DNA of 6,887 bases. Origin: Actinomycetota bacterium. Lineage in GTDB: Bacteria > Actinomycetota > Actinomycetes > Nanopelagicales > Nanopelagicaceae. The notes beneath the pieces are model-generated. The model was not told the origin of the DNA and ran no database searches. It saw nothing but the letters and a program-made list of their open reading frames with translations. Location of the stretch: contig RFRA01000063.1 in the NCBI GenBank assembly GCA_009924725.1, positions 1 to 6,887 of the forward strand, given 5' to 3'. Shown here piece after piece: positions 1 to 6,836 of the stretch. Made by a program: the position numbers and the translations under genes. Each line of letters begins with the position of its first letter. The stretch's first letter is position 1.

Positions 1-396
1 CAAAGCGCGAGTTAGTTGACCGTTTTCAAATTTGAGATTAATTGCCAGGCCGTCGACTTTAAGTTCACATAAGTACTTTGGGTTCGGAACTTCTTTCTCG
101 ACGCGCTCAAACCAAGCACTTAATTCAACAAGGTCAAAGACGTTGTCCAGACTCATCATCTTTTCGATGTGATCATGTTGCTCAAACTGAGTTGAGAAGC
201 CGCCGCCCACATGCAGCGTTGGTGAATCTGGTTCTTTAAGTTCAGGGTGTTTAGCCTCTAGCGCTTCGAGTTCCTTTAATAATTTATCGAATTCGGCATC
301 AGTTACCGCTGGGTCATCTAATACGTAATAACGAAACTGATGATCGCGAATCTGTGCCGTAAGTTCGACTATGCGATGGCGCGCAGCATTGCTCAT
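1..396 (-). CDS. ligA: NAD-dependent DNA ligase LigA, N-terminal part (cut by window edge)
   Basis: NAD+-dependent DNA ligase seals 3'-OH/5'-phosphate nicks in replication and repair, through an enzyme-AMP intermediate on a lysine. Only the first 132 residues are present; the OB-fold, zinc finger, HhH and BRCT domains lie beyond position 1. Visible are the Ia domain that binds the NMN half of NAD (residues about 10-60, with YYVLDDP at 23-29 and DAEFD at 33-37), DSPT at 57-60, MSLDNVF at 81-87, and the start of the adenylation domain with the nucleotidyl-lysine motif KVDG, K113 being the AMP acceptor (K115 in E. coli). The YY pair and the GGGF stretch after DSPT resemble actinobacterial LigA. 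The ATG lies 5 nt after the mnmA stop and has only a weak GAG upstream, so translation is probably coupled to mnmA. Identity is near certain. Confidence 0.96.
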   Translation of the reverse strand, partial: MSNAARHRIVELTAQIRDHQFRYYVLDDPAVTDAEFDKLLKELEALEAKHPELKEPDSPTLHVGGGFSTQFEQHDHIEKMMSLDNVFDLVELSAWFERVEKEVPNPKYLCELKVDGLAINLKFENGQLTRAL

Positions 397-401
397 GACA
401 A

Positions 402-1475
402 TTACTCGGTCTGACAGATCGTGGCCGAACCAACTACGCGATCGCCATCGTAGATAACCATTGCTTGCCCAGTTGCCAGTCCTAATAACGGTTCATCAAG
501 TTCGGCAATTAGATTGCTACCATCGAAGTAATAGGTGCAATCAAGTGCGCTTCCGTGCGCTCTAATCTGCACAAAACCACGTTTTTTATCGGCCGTTACG
601 TCTGGGCCGCACCAGATTGCGCGTTCGCCCCAGATCTTAGAAATTGCCAACTCTTCACGAGAGCCGACAACCACAGTATTTGTGACTGGTTCAATTTTTA
701 GCACAAAGCGTGGTGAACCATCGGCGGTCGGAACTGTTAGCCCTAAACCTTTTCGCTGTCCGATTGTGTAGGTGTAGGCACCTTTATGCTCGCCAATCTT
801 TTTACCATCTTGATCAACAATTGGGCCAACTTCACTTCCTAAGCGATCGTGTAACCAACTGGCATTATCGCCAGAAGGCACAAAACAAATATCGTGACTA
901 TCTGGTTTTTGGGCAACCGCTAAGCCCCGAGCTTCGGCTTCTTTGCGAATATCAACTTTTTCGGTATCGCCTAACGGAAAAATTGCGCCATCGATTTGCT
1001 CGCGAGTTAACACTGCTAGTACATAAGACTGATCTTTTGAATGATCAACTGCGCGGTGAAGTGTTTTGCCGTTTTCAGATTCCCGGGTATTGGCATAGTG
1101 CCCAGTTACAACGCCATCGAAACCCATCGCGCGAGCGCGATCTAGAACGGCGGCAAATTTAATTTTCTCGTTGCAACGCAAACATGGATTAGGTGTGCGG
1201 CCAGCTGAGTATTCCGATAAGAAATTTTCAACTACGCCATCATGAAACTCTTGCGCCATATCCCAGATATAAAACGGGATTCCAATTACATCGGCAGCAC
1301 GACGAGCATCGTGCGAGTCTTCGATAGTGCAGCAACCGCGCGCACCTGAACGATATTTCTGTGGGTTAGCCGCAAGTGCTAAGTGAACACCGATTACATC
1401 GTGACCAGCTTCGACTGCGCGGGCAGCAGCAACTGCAGAATCAACGCCACCGCTCATGGCTGCAATTAACTTCAT
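402..1475 (-). CDS. mnmA: tRNA-specific 2-thiouridylase MnmA
   Basis: MnmA makes the 2-thio group of wobble uridine 34 in tRNA-Lys, -Glu and -Gln: it adenylates C2 of the base with ATP, then transfers persulfide sulfur to it. The 357 residues are a full-length protein. The ATP-binding PP-loop SGGVDS is at 8-13. The first catalytic cysteine is C98 in TPNPCLRCN and the second, which carries the persulfide, is C197 in HDICFVP. TGHYA (124-128), DQSY (148-151) and TIGQRKGLG (237-245) are family landmarks, and the C-terminal third is the beta-barrel domain. The adjacent cysteines C48-C49 are, from memory, usual in actinobacterial homologues. The ATG overlaps the desulfurase stop by 4 nt (ATGA). The nearest GGAG-like sequence is 13 nt or more away, which points to translational coupling. 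The desulfurase next door is the obvious sulfur donor. Confidence 0.97.
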   Translation of the reverse strand: MKLIAAMSGGVDSAVAAARAVEAGHDVIGVHLALAANPQKYRSGARGCCTIEDSHDARRAADVIGIPFYIWDMAQEFHDGVVENFLSEYSAGRTPNPCLRCNEKIKFAAVLDRARAMGFDGVVTGHYANTRESENGKTLHRAVDHSKDQSYVLAVLTREQIDGAIFPLGDTEKVDIRKEAEARGLAVAQKPDSHDICFVPSGDNASWLHDRLGSEVGPIVDQDGKKIGEHKGAYTYTIGQRKGLGLTVPTADGSPRFVLKIEPVTNTVVVGSREELAISKIWGERAIWCGPDVTADKKRGFVQIRAHGSALDCTYYFDGSNLIAELDEPLLGLATGQAMVIYDGDRVVGSATICQTE

Positions 1476-2617
1476 GAAGCTACCGCCGCTCTCCCACGTT
1501 GAATTACACCGGGCAGTACTGACAGCACATAATCAACTTCGGCTGCCGTATTACTTGGCCCAAAGGAGAAACGTAGCGAAGATTGCGCAGAAATATCGTC
1601 ATGGCCCATAGCCATCAAAACATGACTTGGTCTGTGCACGCCTGCACTGCAAGCCGAACCCGTTGAGCAGGAAACTTTCTCGCTATCTAGCAGCAACAAC
1701 AAAGTATCGCTTTCGGTGCGCGGGAAAGTGATATTCACAATACCGGGCAAACGATCGACATCAGCACCGTTTACAAATGCATCTGGAATTTGTGCAACAA
1801 CTTTTTGCGCAAAGTCATCACGCAACTTAGCGATATTGGTTGCGTCGTAACTCTTGGCGCTAACTGCGGCAGCGAATGCAACTATTGCAGGTGCGTTTAG
1901 CGTGCCACTTCGAATTTCCCGCTCTTGCCCGCCGCCATGCAACAGGGCTGGAATCTCAACAGCTCGGCGCAGAATCAAAACCCCGATACCAAGTGGGCCA
2001 CCAATTTTGTGGGCACTTAGAGTCATTGCAAAAAGACCAAGTTCGTTGTAACTCAATGCAACTTTTCCGAAACTTTGTACCGCGTCAGAATGCACTGGAA
2101 TATCACCGGCTAACTTCACTACTTCGGCAATAGGTTGCAGAACGCCAGTTTCATTATTGGAATGCATAACCGAGATAACTGCGATCTCATCGCCACGTTT
2201 CGAAATCAAGTCACTTAAGAATTTAAGATCTACCACGCCAGATTTAGTGACCGGTACTTCAATAACTTCGGCACTTTCGTGTTCGACTAACCAATTAGCT
2301 GGATCCAAAATCGCATGGTGTTCAATTGCTGAAATAACCACAACATTGCGACCATTCTTGCGACCTAACCAGAACAGACCCTTAAGCGCAATGTTATTTG
2401 CTTCGGTTCCTGAGGCGGTAAAGATAATCTCGCTCGAAAGGCAACCAGCAGCTTTCGCAATTGATTCGCGGGCATCTTCTAAATCTTTGCGAGTGGCGCG
2501 ACCTTGGGTATGCAAACTAGATGGGTTGCCTAACTTGCTGGCTTGGGCAGTAAATGCCGACAGCGCGTCAGCCAAAATCGGCGTGGTTGCCGCATGGTCG
2601 AGATAGACGCTATTCAT
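1472..2617 (-). CDS. Cysteine desulfurase, IscS/NifS type (class V aminotransferase fold)
   Basis: A PLP enzyme that removes sulfur from L-cysteine as a protein-bound persulfide, giving alanine. From the ATG at 2617 it has 381 residues, usual for the family. Landmarks in that numbering are YLDHAATTP at the N-terminus, SGTEANN (about 69-75), H100 in the EHH motif, N155 in HSNNETG, D178 and Q181 in HSDAVQ, the PLP lysine K204 in SAHK, and the catalytic cysteine C323 in GSACSAG. That cysteine context is group I (IscS/NifS-like), not SufS. The frame stays open upstream to a GTG at 2686, but that stretch overlaps etfA and the family N-terminus begins at the later ATG, so I chose 2617. No Shine-Dalgarno is visible. 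The 4-nt overlap with mnmA suggests it feeds tRNA thiolation; a wider role in Fe-S cluster assembly is possible, but no scaffold gene is in the window. The symbol iscS would be tentative. Confidence 0.95.
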   Translation of the reverse strand: MNSVYLDHAATTPILADALSAFTAQASKLGNPSSLHTQGRATRKDLEDARESIAKAAGCLSSEIIFTASGTEANNIALKGLFWLGRKNGRNVVVISAIEHHAILDPANWLVEHESAEVIEVPVTKSGVVDLKFLSDLISKRGDEIAVISVMHSNNETGVLQPIAEVVKLAGDIPVHSDAVQSFGKVALSYNELGLFAMTLSAHKIGGPLGIGVLILRRAVEIPALLHGGGQEREIRSGTLNAPAIVAFAAAVSAKSYDATNIAKLRDDFAQKVVAQIPDAFVNGADVDRLPGIVNITFPRTESDTLLLLLDSEKVSCSTGSACSAGVHRPSHVLMAMGHDDISAQSSLRFSFGPSNTAAEVDYVLSVLPGVIQRGRAAVAS

Positions 2618-2627
2618 GAGGGTAAGT

Positions 2628-3581
2628 CTAGGACTTTTGCGCAGTAACTCCTTGCGTAGCTTGAGGTAGAACCGCAAATAGGTCACCCACTACGCCGAAA
2701 TCAGCCAAATCAAAGATTGGTGCCTCCGGATCTTTATTAATTACGGCAATTGTCTTGCTGGTCTGCATGCCAGCGCGGTGTTGAATCGCACCGGAAATTC
2801 CGCAAGCAACATAAAGTTGTGGGCTAACTGTTTTTCCAGTCTGGCCAACCTGATGTGAATGTGGATACCAACCGGCATCAGTTGCTGCGCGTGATGCGCC
2901 AACTGCGGCGCCAAGTGAATCAGCGAAACTTTCAACTGCTGAAAAATCTCCATTTGTACCGCGACCACCAGAGACAACAACTTGAGCTTCAGTAAGTTCT
3001 GGTCGGCCACCCTTAACTGGTGGAGTTGATGAAGTAGTAGTTGCCAACTTGGCCGCATCAGAAATTGTGAGCGAAAGATTTTCAACTGCAGGTGTTGAAT
3101 CCGAAAGATCGGCTTCGATTGAGTTTGGGCGCACAGTAATAATCGGGACACCGTTAGATACTTTGGAATGCACAGTTGTTGAACCACCAAAAACTAATTG
3201 GGTTGCAGTCAAGTCTGCAGCCACATCAACCGCATCGGTAATGATTCCGGAATCAGTTGCTACTGCAACGCGACCCGCAACTTCTTTGCCATAAGCATGA
3301 GATGCAACTAGAAGTGCGTTTGGTGATTTCTGCGCAATTACTTGAGCAACCGCATCGGCAGCTGCTGCCACACCATGTGTTGCAAAATCAGCAGATTCAA
3401 CTACTAATACGTTCGCAATTGGCCCGTGCTTAACCGATGCCGCAAGTGTTGCGCCAGCACCAGGGGCTGCTAAAACAATTGCTGTAACGCTGGCATTACG
3501 AGCTGCAGCCGTTGCTAATTCCGCAGTGGTCTTTGTGCACTTATCGCCAGCAAAATCGGCAAGAATAAATATCTGGCTCAT
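2628..3581 (-). CDS. etfA: Electron transfer flavoprotein alpha subunit (FixB/EtfA)
   Basis: The alpha subunit carries the FAD of the ETF heterodimer, which takes electrons from acyl-CoA and other flavin dehydrogenases in the cytoplasm and passes them to a quinone-linked oxidoreductase. The 317 residues are normal length. The N-terminal domain (about 1-180) is joined by a Thr/Ser/Pro linker (about 180-190) to the FAD domain. FAD landmarks are SGGRG (204-208), SR (230-231), QVGQTGK (244-250), ACGISGAIQH (259-268) and NKDPEAPIF (282-290), followed by ADFGVVGDLF, which together match the EtfA signature. The ATG overlaps the etfB stop (ATGA) and has a weak GAGAAG eight nt upstream (3590-3595). 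No dehydrogenase or ETF oxidoreductase gene lies nearby, so the electron donor and acceptor are unknown here; in M. tuberculosis the membrane Fe-S protein EtfD fills the acceptor role. Confidence 0.97.
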   Translation of the reverse strand: MSQIFILADFAGDKCTKTTAELATAAARNASVTAIVLAAPGAGATLAASVKHGPIANVLVVESADFATHGVAAAADAVAQVIAQKSPNALLVASHAYGKEVAGRVAVATDSGIITDAVDVAADLTATQLVFGGSTTVHSKVSNGVPIITVRPNSIEADLSDSTPAVENLSLTISDAAKLATTTSSTPPVKGGRPELTEAQVVVSGGRGTNGDFSAVESFADSLGAAVGASRAATDAGWYPHSHQVGQTGKTVSPQLYVACGISGAIQHRAGMQTSKTIAVINKDPEAPIFDLADFGVVGDLFAVLPQATQGVTAQKS

Positions 3582-4363
3582 ATGAATTTCTTCTCTGTTA
3601 GGAACTTAACTAAATCATTTCCGCCATTACCTTCATCAGTGACTTTAACGCCAGCAGCACGAGGTGGGCGGGGTGATGAATCTGCGACTAAAGACCAAGC
3701 AGATTCGGCTGATACTCCAACTGTTGCAAGATCACGACTATCAATTGTTTTCTTCTTCGCAGCCATGATGCCCTTGAAAGATGGATAACGAGGTTCGTTA
3801 ATCTTTTCGACCACGCTAACTACAGCTGGGAACTTTGCATTAATCGCATCGACGCCAGCTTCAGTTGTACGGGTGATCGAAACTGTATTTGCGGCTGGAT
3901 CAACTGAAACTGAGGAGGCGAAAGTCAACTGCGCCCAACCCAGGCGTTGCGCCAACATTGCCGGCACCACACTCATGCGTGCATCGGTTGATTCAGTTCC
4001 ACAAATAACTAAATCAAAACCACCATTTTTTATTACTTCAGCTAAAACTTTAGAAGTTGCGAGTGCATCAGAACCAGCAAGAGCTACATCGCTGACCAGA
4101 ATCGCATCGTTAGCGCCCATTGAGAGCGCTTTGCGAATTGCCTCAGTTGCGCGTTCTGGTCCCATGGAAACGATGGTCACGCTATTTGCGCCACCTTCTT
4201 CATTTCCACCATGAGCTTCGACAATGCGCAGCGCTTCTTCAACTGCATATTCATCGAGGTCATTTAGAACGGCATCGACACCTTCGCGGTCGAGGACCCC
4301 GTTGACCATCTTCTTCTCAGCCCAGGAATCTGGCACCTGTTTTACGCAGACTGCAATCTTCAT
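3578..4363 (-). CDS. etfB: Electron transfer flavoprotein beta subunit (FixA/EtfB)
   Basis: The beta subunit pairs with EtfA, holds the structural nucleotide (usually AMP) and contacts partner dehydrogenases. The 261 residues match the family. The protein opens with a MKIAVCVKQVPD-type strand. LDEYAVEEALRI (37-47) and the SMGANDAILVSD segment (81-92) follow, then the GTESTDARMSVVPAMLAQRLG region (122-142), which lines the nucleotide site. The ETF-beta signature is at about 186-205, built around NEPRYPSF and ending in AAKKK. The PRYPSFKGIM form resembles actinobacterial FixA. Whether this ETF is canonical or electron-bifurcating cannot be settled by eye; no bifurcating partner gene is present. 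It is the first gene of the minus-strand operon. Its ATG has no leader if the promoter just upstream is correctly assigned. Confidence 0.97.
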   Translation of the reverse strand: MKIAVCVKQVPDSWAEKKMVNGVLDREGVDAVLNDLDEYAVEEALRIVEAHGGNEEGGANSVTIVSMGPERATEAIRKALSMGANDAILVSDVALAGSDALATSKVLAEVIKNGGFDLVICGTESTDARMSVVPAMLAQRLGWAQLTFASSVSVDPAANTVSITRTTEAGVDAINAKFPAVVSVVEKINEPRYPSFKGIMAAKKKTIDSRDLATVGVSAESAWSLVADSSPRPPRAAGVKVTDEGNGGNDLVKFLTEKKFI

Positions 4364-4369
4364 ACCGTT

Positions 4370-4398
4370 ATGTTACTGGCGGGTTTAGGGAGTGCCAA
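4370..4398 (-). promoter_or_regulatory. Candidate sigma-70-type promoter for the etfB operon (leaderless)
   Basis: Read on the minus strand, TTGGCA (4398-4393; five of six matches to TTGACA) is separated by exactly 17 nt from TAACAT (4375-4370; four of six matches to TATAAT). Six bases then separate the -10 from the etfB ATG. A start seven nt after the -10 falls on the A of the ATG at 4363, so the mRNA would have no 5' UTR. This agrees with the lack of a Shine-Dalgarno before etfB and with how common leaderless mRNAs are in Actinobacteria. It is a pattern match only. Confidence 0.6.
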
Positions 4399-4462
4399 CA
4401 TTTAGTCAGCGAGATCTCGTTCATCCCCGCCTAGTTTGAGCGTTTACTTAATTCCCTTAGGG

Positions 4463-4492
4463 TTCACCAACACTTCACCTTCACTTTAGAGT
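4463..4492 (+). promoter_or_regulatory. Weak candidate promoter for the glycosyltransferase genes
   Basis: TTCACC (4463-4468; four of six matches to the -35 consensus) lies 18 nt before TAGAGT (4487-4492; four of six matches to the -10). Transcription would start near 4499 and leave a leader of about 25 nt carrying GAGAG at 4507-4511. A rival pair is TTGAGC at 4436-4441 with TAGGGT at 4458-4463. Neither is strong. A promoter must exist because the gene is divergent from etfB, but its position is uncertain. Confidence 0.3.
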
Positions 4493-4513
4493 TCTCTCCC
4501 TTTCCTGAGAGAA
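4492..4513 (+). repeat. 7-bp inverted repeat with 8-nt loop before the first glycosyltransferase gene
   Basis: TTCTCTC (4492-4498) is perfectly complementary to GAGAGAA (4507-4513), with an 8-nt pyrimidine-rich loop between them. The right arm includes GAGAG, the only Shine-Dalgarno-like sequence, ending 12 nt before the GTG at 4524. If transcription starts upstream of 4492 the RNA hairpin could mask the ribosome site; if it starts near 4499 the left arm is not transcribed. No U-run follows, so it is not a terminator. Confidence 0.4.
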
Positions 4514-4523
4514 ATTTGAGTCC

Positions 4524-5678
4524 GTGAATGAGATTACGCAACTTCATAAGCTGCGCGTTGCCGTAGTTGCCGAGTCATTCCTCCCACAAATCAATGGCGT
4601 GACCAACTCAGTTTTGAGAATCTTAGATTTCTTCAAGTCAAACGGGCACGAAGCAATCATCATTGCGCCAGAGTCTGTTGGTGGGCCGAGTGAATACGCC
4701 GGATTTGAAATTCTGCGAGTTCCAGCAATAAATGTAAAGGGCTTAATTCCAATTGCGCTGCCTCAACAACTTGCTAAAGCCAGAGTTCTGAATTTCCAAC
4801 CTGACGTTATTCATTTAGCTTCACCAGCTTTACTTGGAAATTATGTAGCTCGCTTCGCCAAGAAAAATGCAATTCCAACTTTGTCGGTCTACCAAACAGA
4901 TTTAGCTGGATTTGCAAATCATTACGGATTCCAGCTAGCTAATGCGACGTTAAATAAGTTTGTTGGTCGGGTTCATTCAAATAGTGATCGCACACTTGCG
5001 CCTTCAACATCAGCTTGTGATTACCTAAATGAACTAGGTGTTCCTGGAGTAGAACTATGGCGACGTGGCGTAGATTCCGAGAGATTCCGGCCAGAAAACC
5101 GTGATCAAAATTTACGCAATTCGTTACTCGGAAATCGGCCAGATCGCACATTAGTTGGTTACATCGGTCGCTTGGCACACGAAAAACGCATTGAAGATTT
5201 AATTTCACTTGACGAACAAGATGATGTGCAATTAGTTATTGTTGGAGATGGGCCGATTAGAGAGCGCTTGGAACGAAAATTACCTAATGCCATCTTTACC
5301 GGGTTTAAGACTGGCCATGATCTAGCCCGCATGTATGCCTCACTTGATATTTTCATCCACACCGGTCAACATGAAACTTTCTGTCAATCAATTCAAGAAG
5401 CTCTGGCTTCAGGAGTTCCAGTTATTGCGCCTAATTCAGGTGGACCAATTGATTTAGTTGAAGATGGCAAAACGGGTTACTTAATCAACACTGGAAATCC
5501 TAAGGAAATTAAGCGTGTAGTTAAGCTAATTCAGCAAAGTGATGTCACTGAACTGCGCAAAGTAACGCGTGAATCTGTGGTTAATCGCACTTGGCTATCA
5601 ATTAATCAAGAGCTGATTAAGCATTACTTAGATTTGATCGCAGCCAAGGAATCAAGTCGAGCGGAGCTAGTGGCATGA
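4524..5678 (+). CDS. GT4-family glycosyltransferase, MgtA-like (probable GDP-mannose-dependent mannosyltransferase)
   Basis: A retaining GT-B glycosyltransferase of 384 residues, acting at the cytoplasmic face of the membrane on a lipid or glycan acceptor. The N-terminal Rossmann domain carries VAESFLPQINGVTNSV (15-30), a hallmark of the MgtA/SqdX branch, and HLASPALLG (97-105). The sugar-nucleotide domain has GRLAHEK (R216 and K221 bind the donor phosphates), GDGP (241-244) and the EX7E pair E284/E292 before ALASGVPVI. Corynebacterial and mycobacterial MgtA mannosylates glucuronosyl-diacylglycerol; donor and acceptor here are inferred from resemblance. SQD2/SqdX-like activity is the main alternative. 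There is no signal peptide. The GTG start is forced: an in-frame stop lies at 4506-4508 and no other start codon intervenes. The stop overlaps the next gene by 4 nt. General class is certain, substrate is not. Confidence 0.9.
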   Translation: MNEITQLHKLRVAVVAESFLPQINGVTNSVLRILDFFKSNGHEAIIIAPESVGGPSEYAGFEILRVPAINVKGLIPIALPQQLAKARVLNFQPDVIHLASPALLGNYVARFAKKNAIPTLSVYQTDLAGFANHYGFQLANATLNKFVGRVHSNSDRTLAPSTSACDYLNELGVPGVELWRRGVDSERFRPENRDQNLRNSLLGNRPDRTLVGYIGRLAHEKRIEDLISLDEQDDVQLVIVGDGPIRERLERKLPNAIFTGFKTGHDLARMYASLDIFIHTGQHETFCQSIQEALASGVPVIAPNSGGPIDLVEDGKTGYLINTGNPKEIKRVVKLIQQSDVTELRKVTRESVVNRTWLSINQELIKHYLDLIAAKESSRAELVA

Positions 5679-6835
5679 GAATTATGCATATTGCCAATTT
5701 CTATGGGCCAAAATCTGGCGGCATCAGAACTACATTGCATGAACTGGGTAAGGGATATCAATCCAAAGGTCATGAATTTATCTACGTTGTCCCAGGCACA
5801 GCTTTCTATTGCGAAGAAACCCCATCAGGAAAGCGCGTAACTTTGCCATCAGTTGTTTTACCTTTTAGTGGTGGTTATCGAGTAATCATTAATACTCGAC
5901 AAGTCAAAAGGCTAATTATTACTCTAGCGCCTGACCGGTTAGAAATTTCAGATCGATTTACGTTGACCGGTATCGGCAAATGGGCGATAAACAGAAACAT
6001 TCCTTCGGTGGTATTTAGCCATGAATCACTACGTGGGTTAATCTCAACTTATTTACCAATCAAAATTACCAATTTTGTTAATTGGCATAATCGCAGATTG
6101 GCTAGCCGTTTTACACATGTTGTGGCAACAACTAATTTTGCTGCTAAAGAATTCCGCGACATTAAAATTGGCAACTTGGCCCAGATTCCGCTGGGCGTAG
6201 ATTTGACTGGCTTTAGTCCAAATTTAGCAAATGCCGAATTAAAAGAATCTTTACTAAAAGGTTCACAATATTTAATAGTTCATTGTGGCCGGATGTCTCC
6301 TGAAAAGAAGCCGCAGCGTTCTATTCAAGCTCTAAAGGTTCTGCGCGATAAAGGAATCGATGCGAGATTAGTTTATGTTGGTGGCGGCCCAATGTGGAAA
6401 ACATTGCGCGAAGAAGCTAAAGATTTGCCCGTTACTTTCCTAGGATTTATTGCAGACCGCAACAAAGTTGCTGAAATTTTAGCTTCGGCCGATGTTTCAA
6501 TGGCACCTGGCCCGATTGAAACTTTCTGTCTAGCCGCTCTTGAGTCACTTGCCTCAGGCACCCCAGTAATCGCGTCATCATCCAGCGCAGTTGGTGAATT
6601 TTTACTGATCGATTCGGATCAACCAGTCGGTTTTGTTGCAGATGACAATGGAAATGATTTCGCGGCCGCAGTTGCCAAAGTCCTAAATTGGGCAAAAGTG
6701 CGGCCAAATCTGGCAAATGAATGTCACGAACAAGCCGAAAACTTTCCTTGGAGCTCGACTGTTTCGCTAATGCTGACTTTGCATGGTGATAAGGATGGTT
6801 TTACTAAAGCAAAGCATCGATTGCGGGTTGCTTGA
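5675..6835 (+). CDS. GT4-family glycosyltransferase, substrate unknown
   Basis: A second GT-B retaining glycosyltransferase, 386 residues, distinct from its neighbour in the acceptor half. The N-terminal glycine loop is GPKSGGIRTT (11-20). The donor half shows VHCGRMSPEKK (R206 and K211 for the donor diphosphate), VGGGP (235-239) and the EX7E pair E282/E290 before SLASGTPVIAS. The start is well supported: a GGAG at 5663-5666 sits eight nt before the ATG, which overlaps the previous stop (ATGA). Tight coupling suggests both enzymes act on one pathway, perhaps adding successive sugars to the same lipid or glycan acceptor; that is inference. There is no signal peptide or transmembrane segment, so it should be cytoplasmic or peripheral to the membrane. 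The sugar donor cannot be told from the motifs. Being GT4 is near certain. Confidence 0.9.
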   Translation: MRIMHIANFYGPKSGGIRTTLHELGKGYQSKGHEFIYVVPGTAFYCEETPSGKRVTLPSVVLPFSGGYRVIINTRQVKRLIITLAPDRLEISDRFTLTGIGKWAINRNIPSVVFSHESLRGLISTYLPIKITNFVNWHNRRLASRFTHVVATTNFAAKEFRDIKIGNLAQIPLGVDLTGFSPNLANAELKESLLKGSQYLIVHCGRMSPEKKPQRSIQALKVLRDKGIDARLVYVGGGPMWKTLREEAKDLPVTFLGFIADRNKVAEILASADVSMAPGPIETFCLAALESLASGTPVIASSSSAVGEFLLIDSDQPVGFVADDNGNDFAAAVAKVLNWAKVRPNLANECHEQAENFPWSSTVSLMLTLHGDKDGFTKAKHRLRVA

Positions 6836-6836
6836 A

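Larger units (their letters stand above)
4364..4523. other. Divergent intergenic region
   Basis: This 160-nt gap, between etfB (leftward) and the first glycosyltransferase (rightward), is the only gap longer than 10 nt in the window. It contains the etfB promoter candidate on the left, a perfect 10-bp palindrome at 4410-4419, weak forward promoter candidates, and an inverted repeat at 4492-4513. I see no RNA gene, riboswitch or small ORF with a credible start in it. Confidence 0.8.

Noticed and set aside
710..1162. Open frame of about 150 codons on the plus strand inside mnmA
   Set aside because: It lies wholly antisense to a clear mnmA, has no recognisable motif, and its Arg/Leu/His-rich composition is typical of a shadow frame.
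2157..2606. Open frame of about 149 codons on the plus strand inside the desulfurase
   Set aside because: It is antisense to a conserved gene, with no domain signal or ribosome site that would support translation.
2618..2686. N-terminal extension of the cysteine desulfurase from a GTG at 2686
   Set aside because: It would overlap etfA by nearly 60 nt, its residues are basic and unlike the family, and the conserved YLDHAATTP N-terminus begins right after the ATG at 2617.
3873..4214. Open frame on the plus strand inside etfB
   Set aside because: It is the antisense shadow of a conserved gene, with low-complexity Ala/Ser/Pro content and no motif.
4492..4520. Hairpin read as a rho-independent terminator
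   Set aside because: The stem is short and not G/C-rich, no U-run follows, and it sits upstream of a gene in the intergenic region between divergent genes, where no transcript needs to end.
4528..4530. ATG four nt after the GTG, as an alternative start for the first glycosyltransferase
   Set aside because: It is in a different frame and reaches a stop after about a dozen codons; the conserved N-terminal strand is only in the GTG frame.
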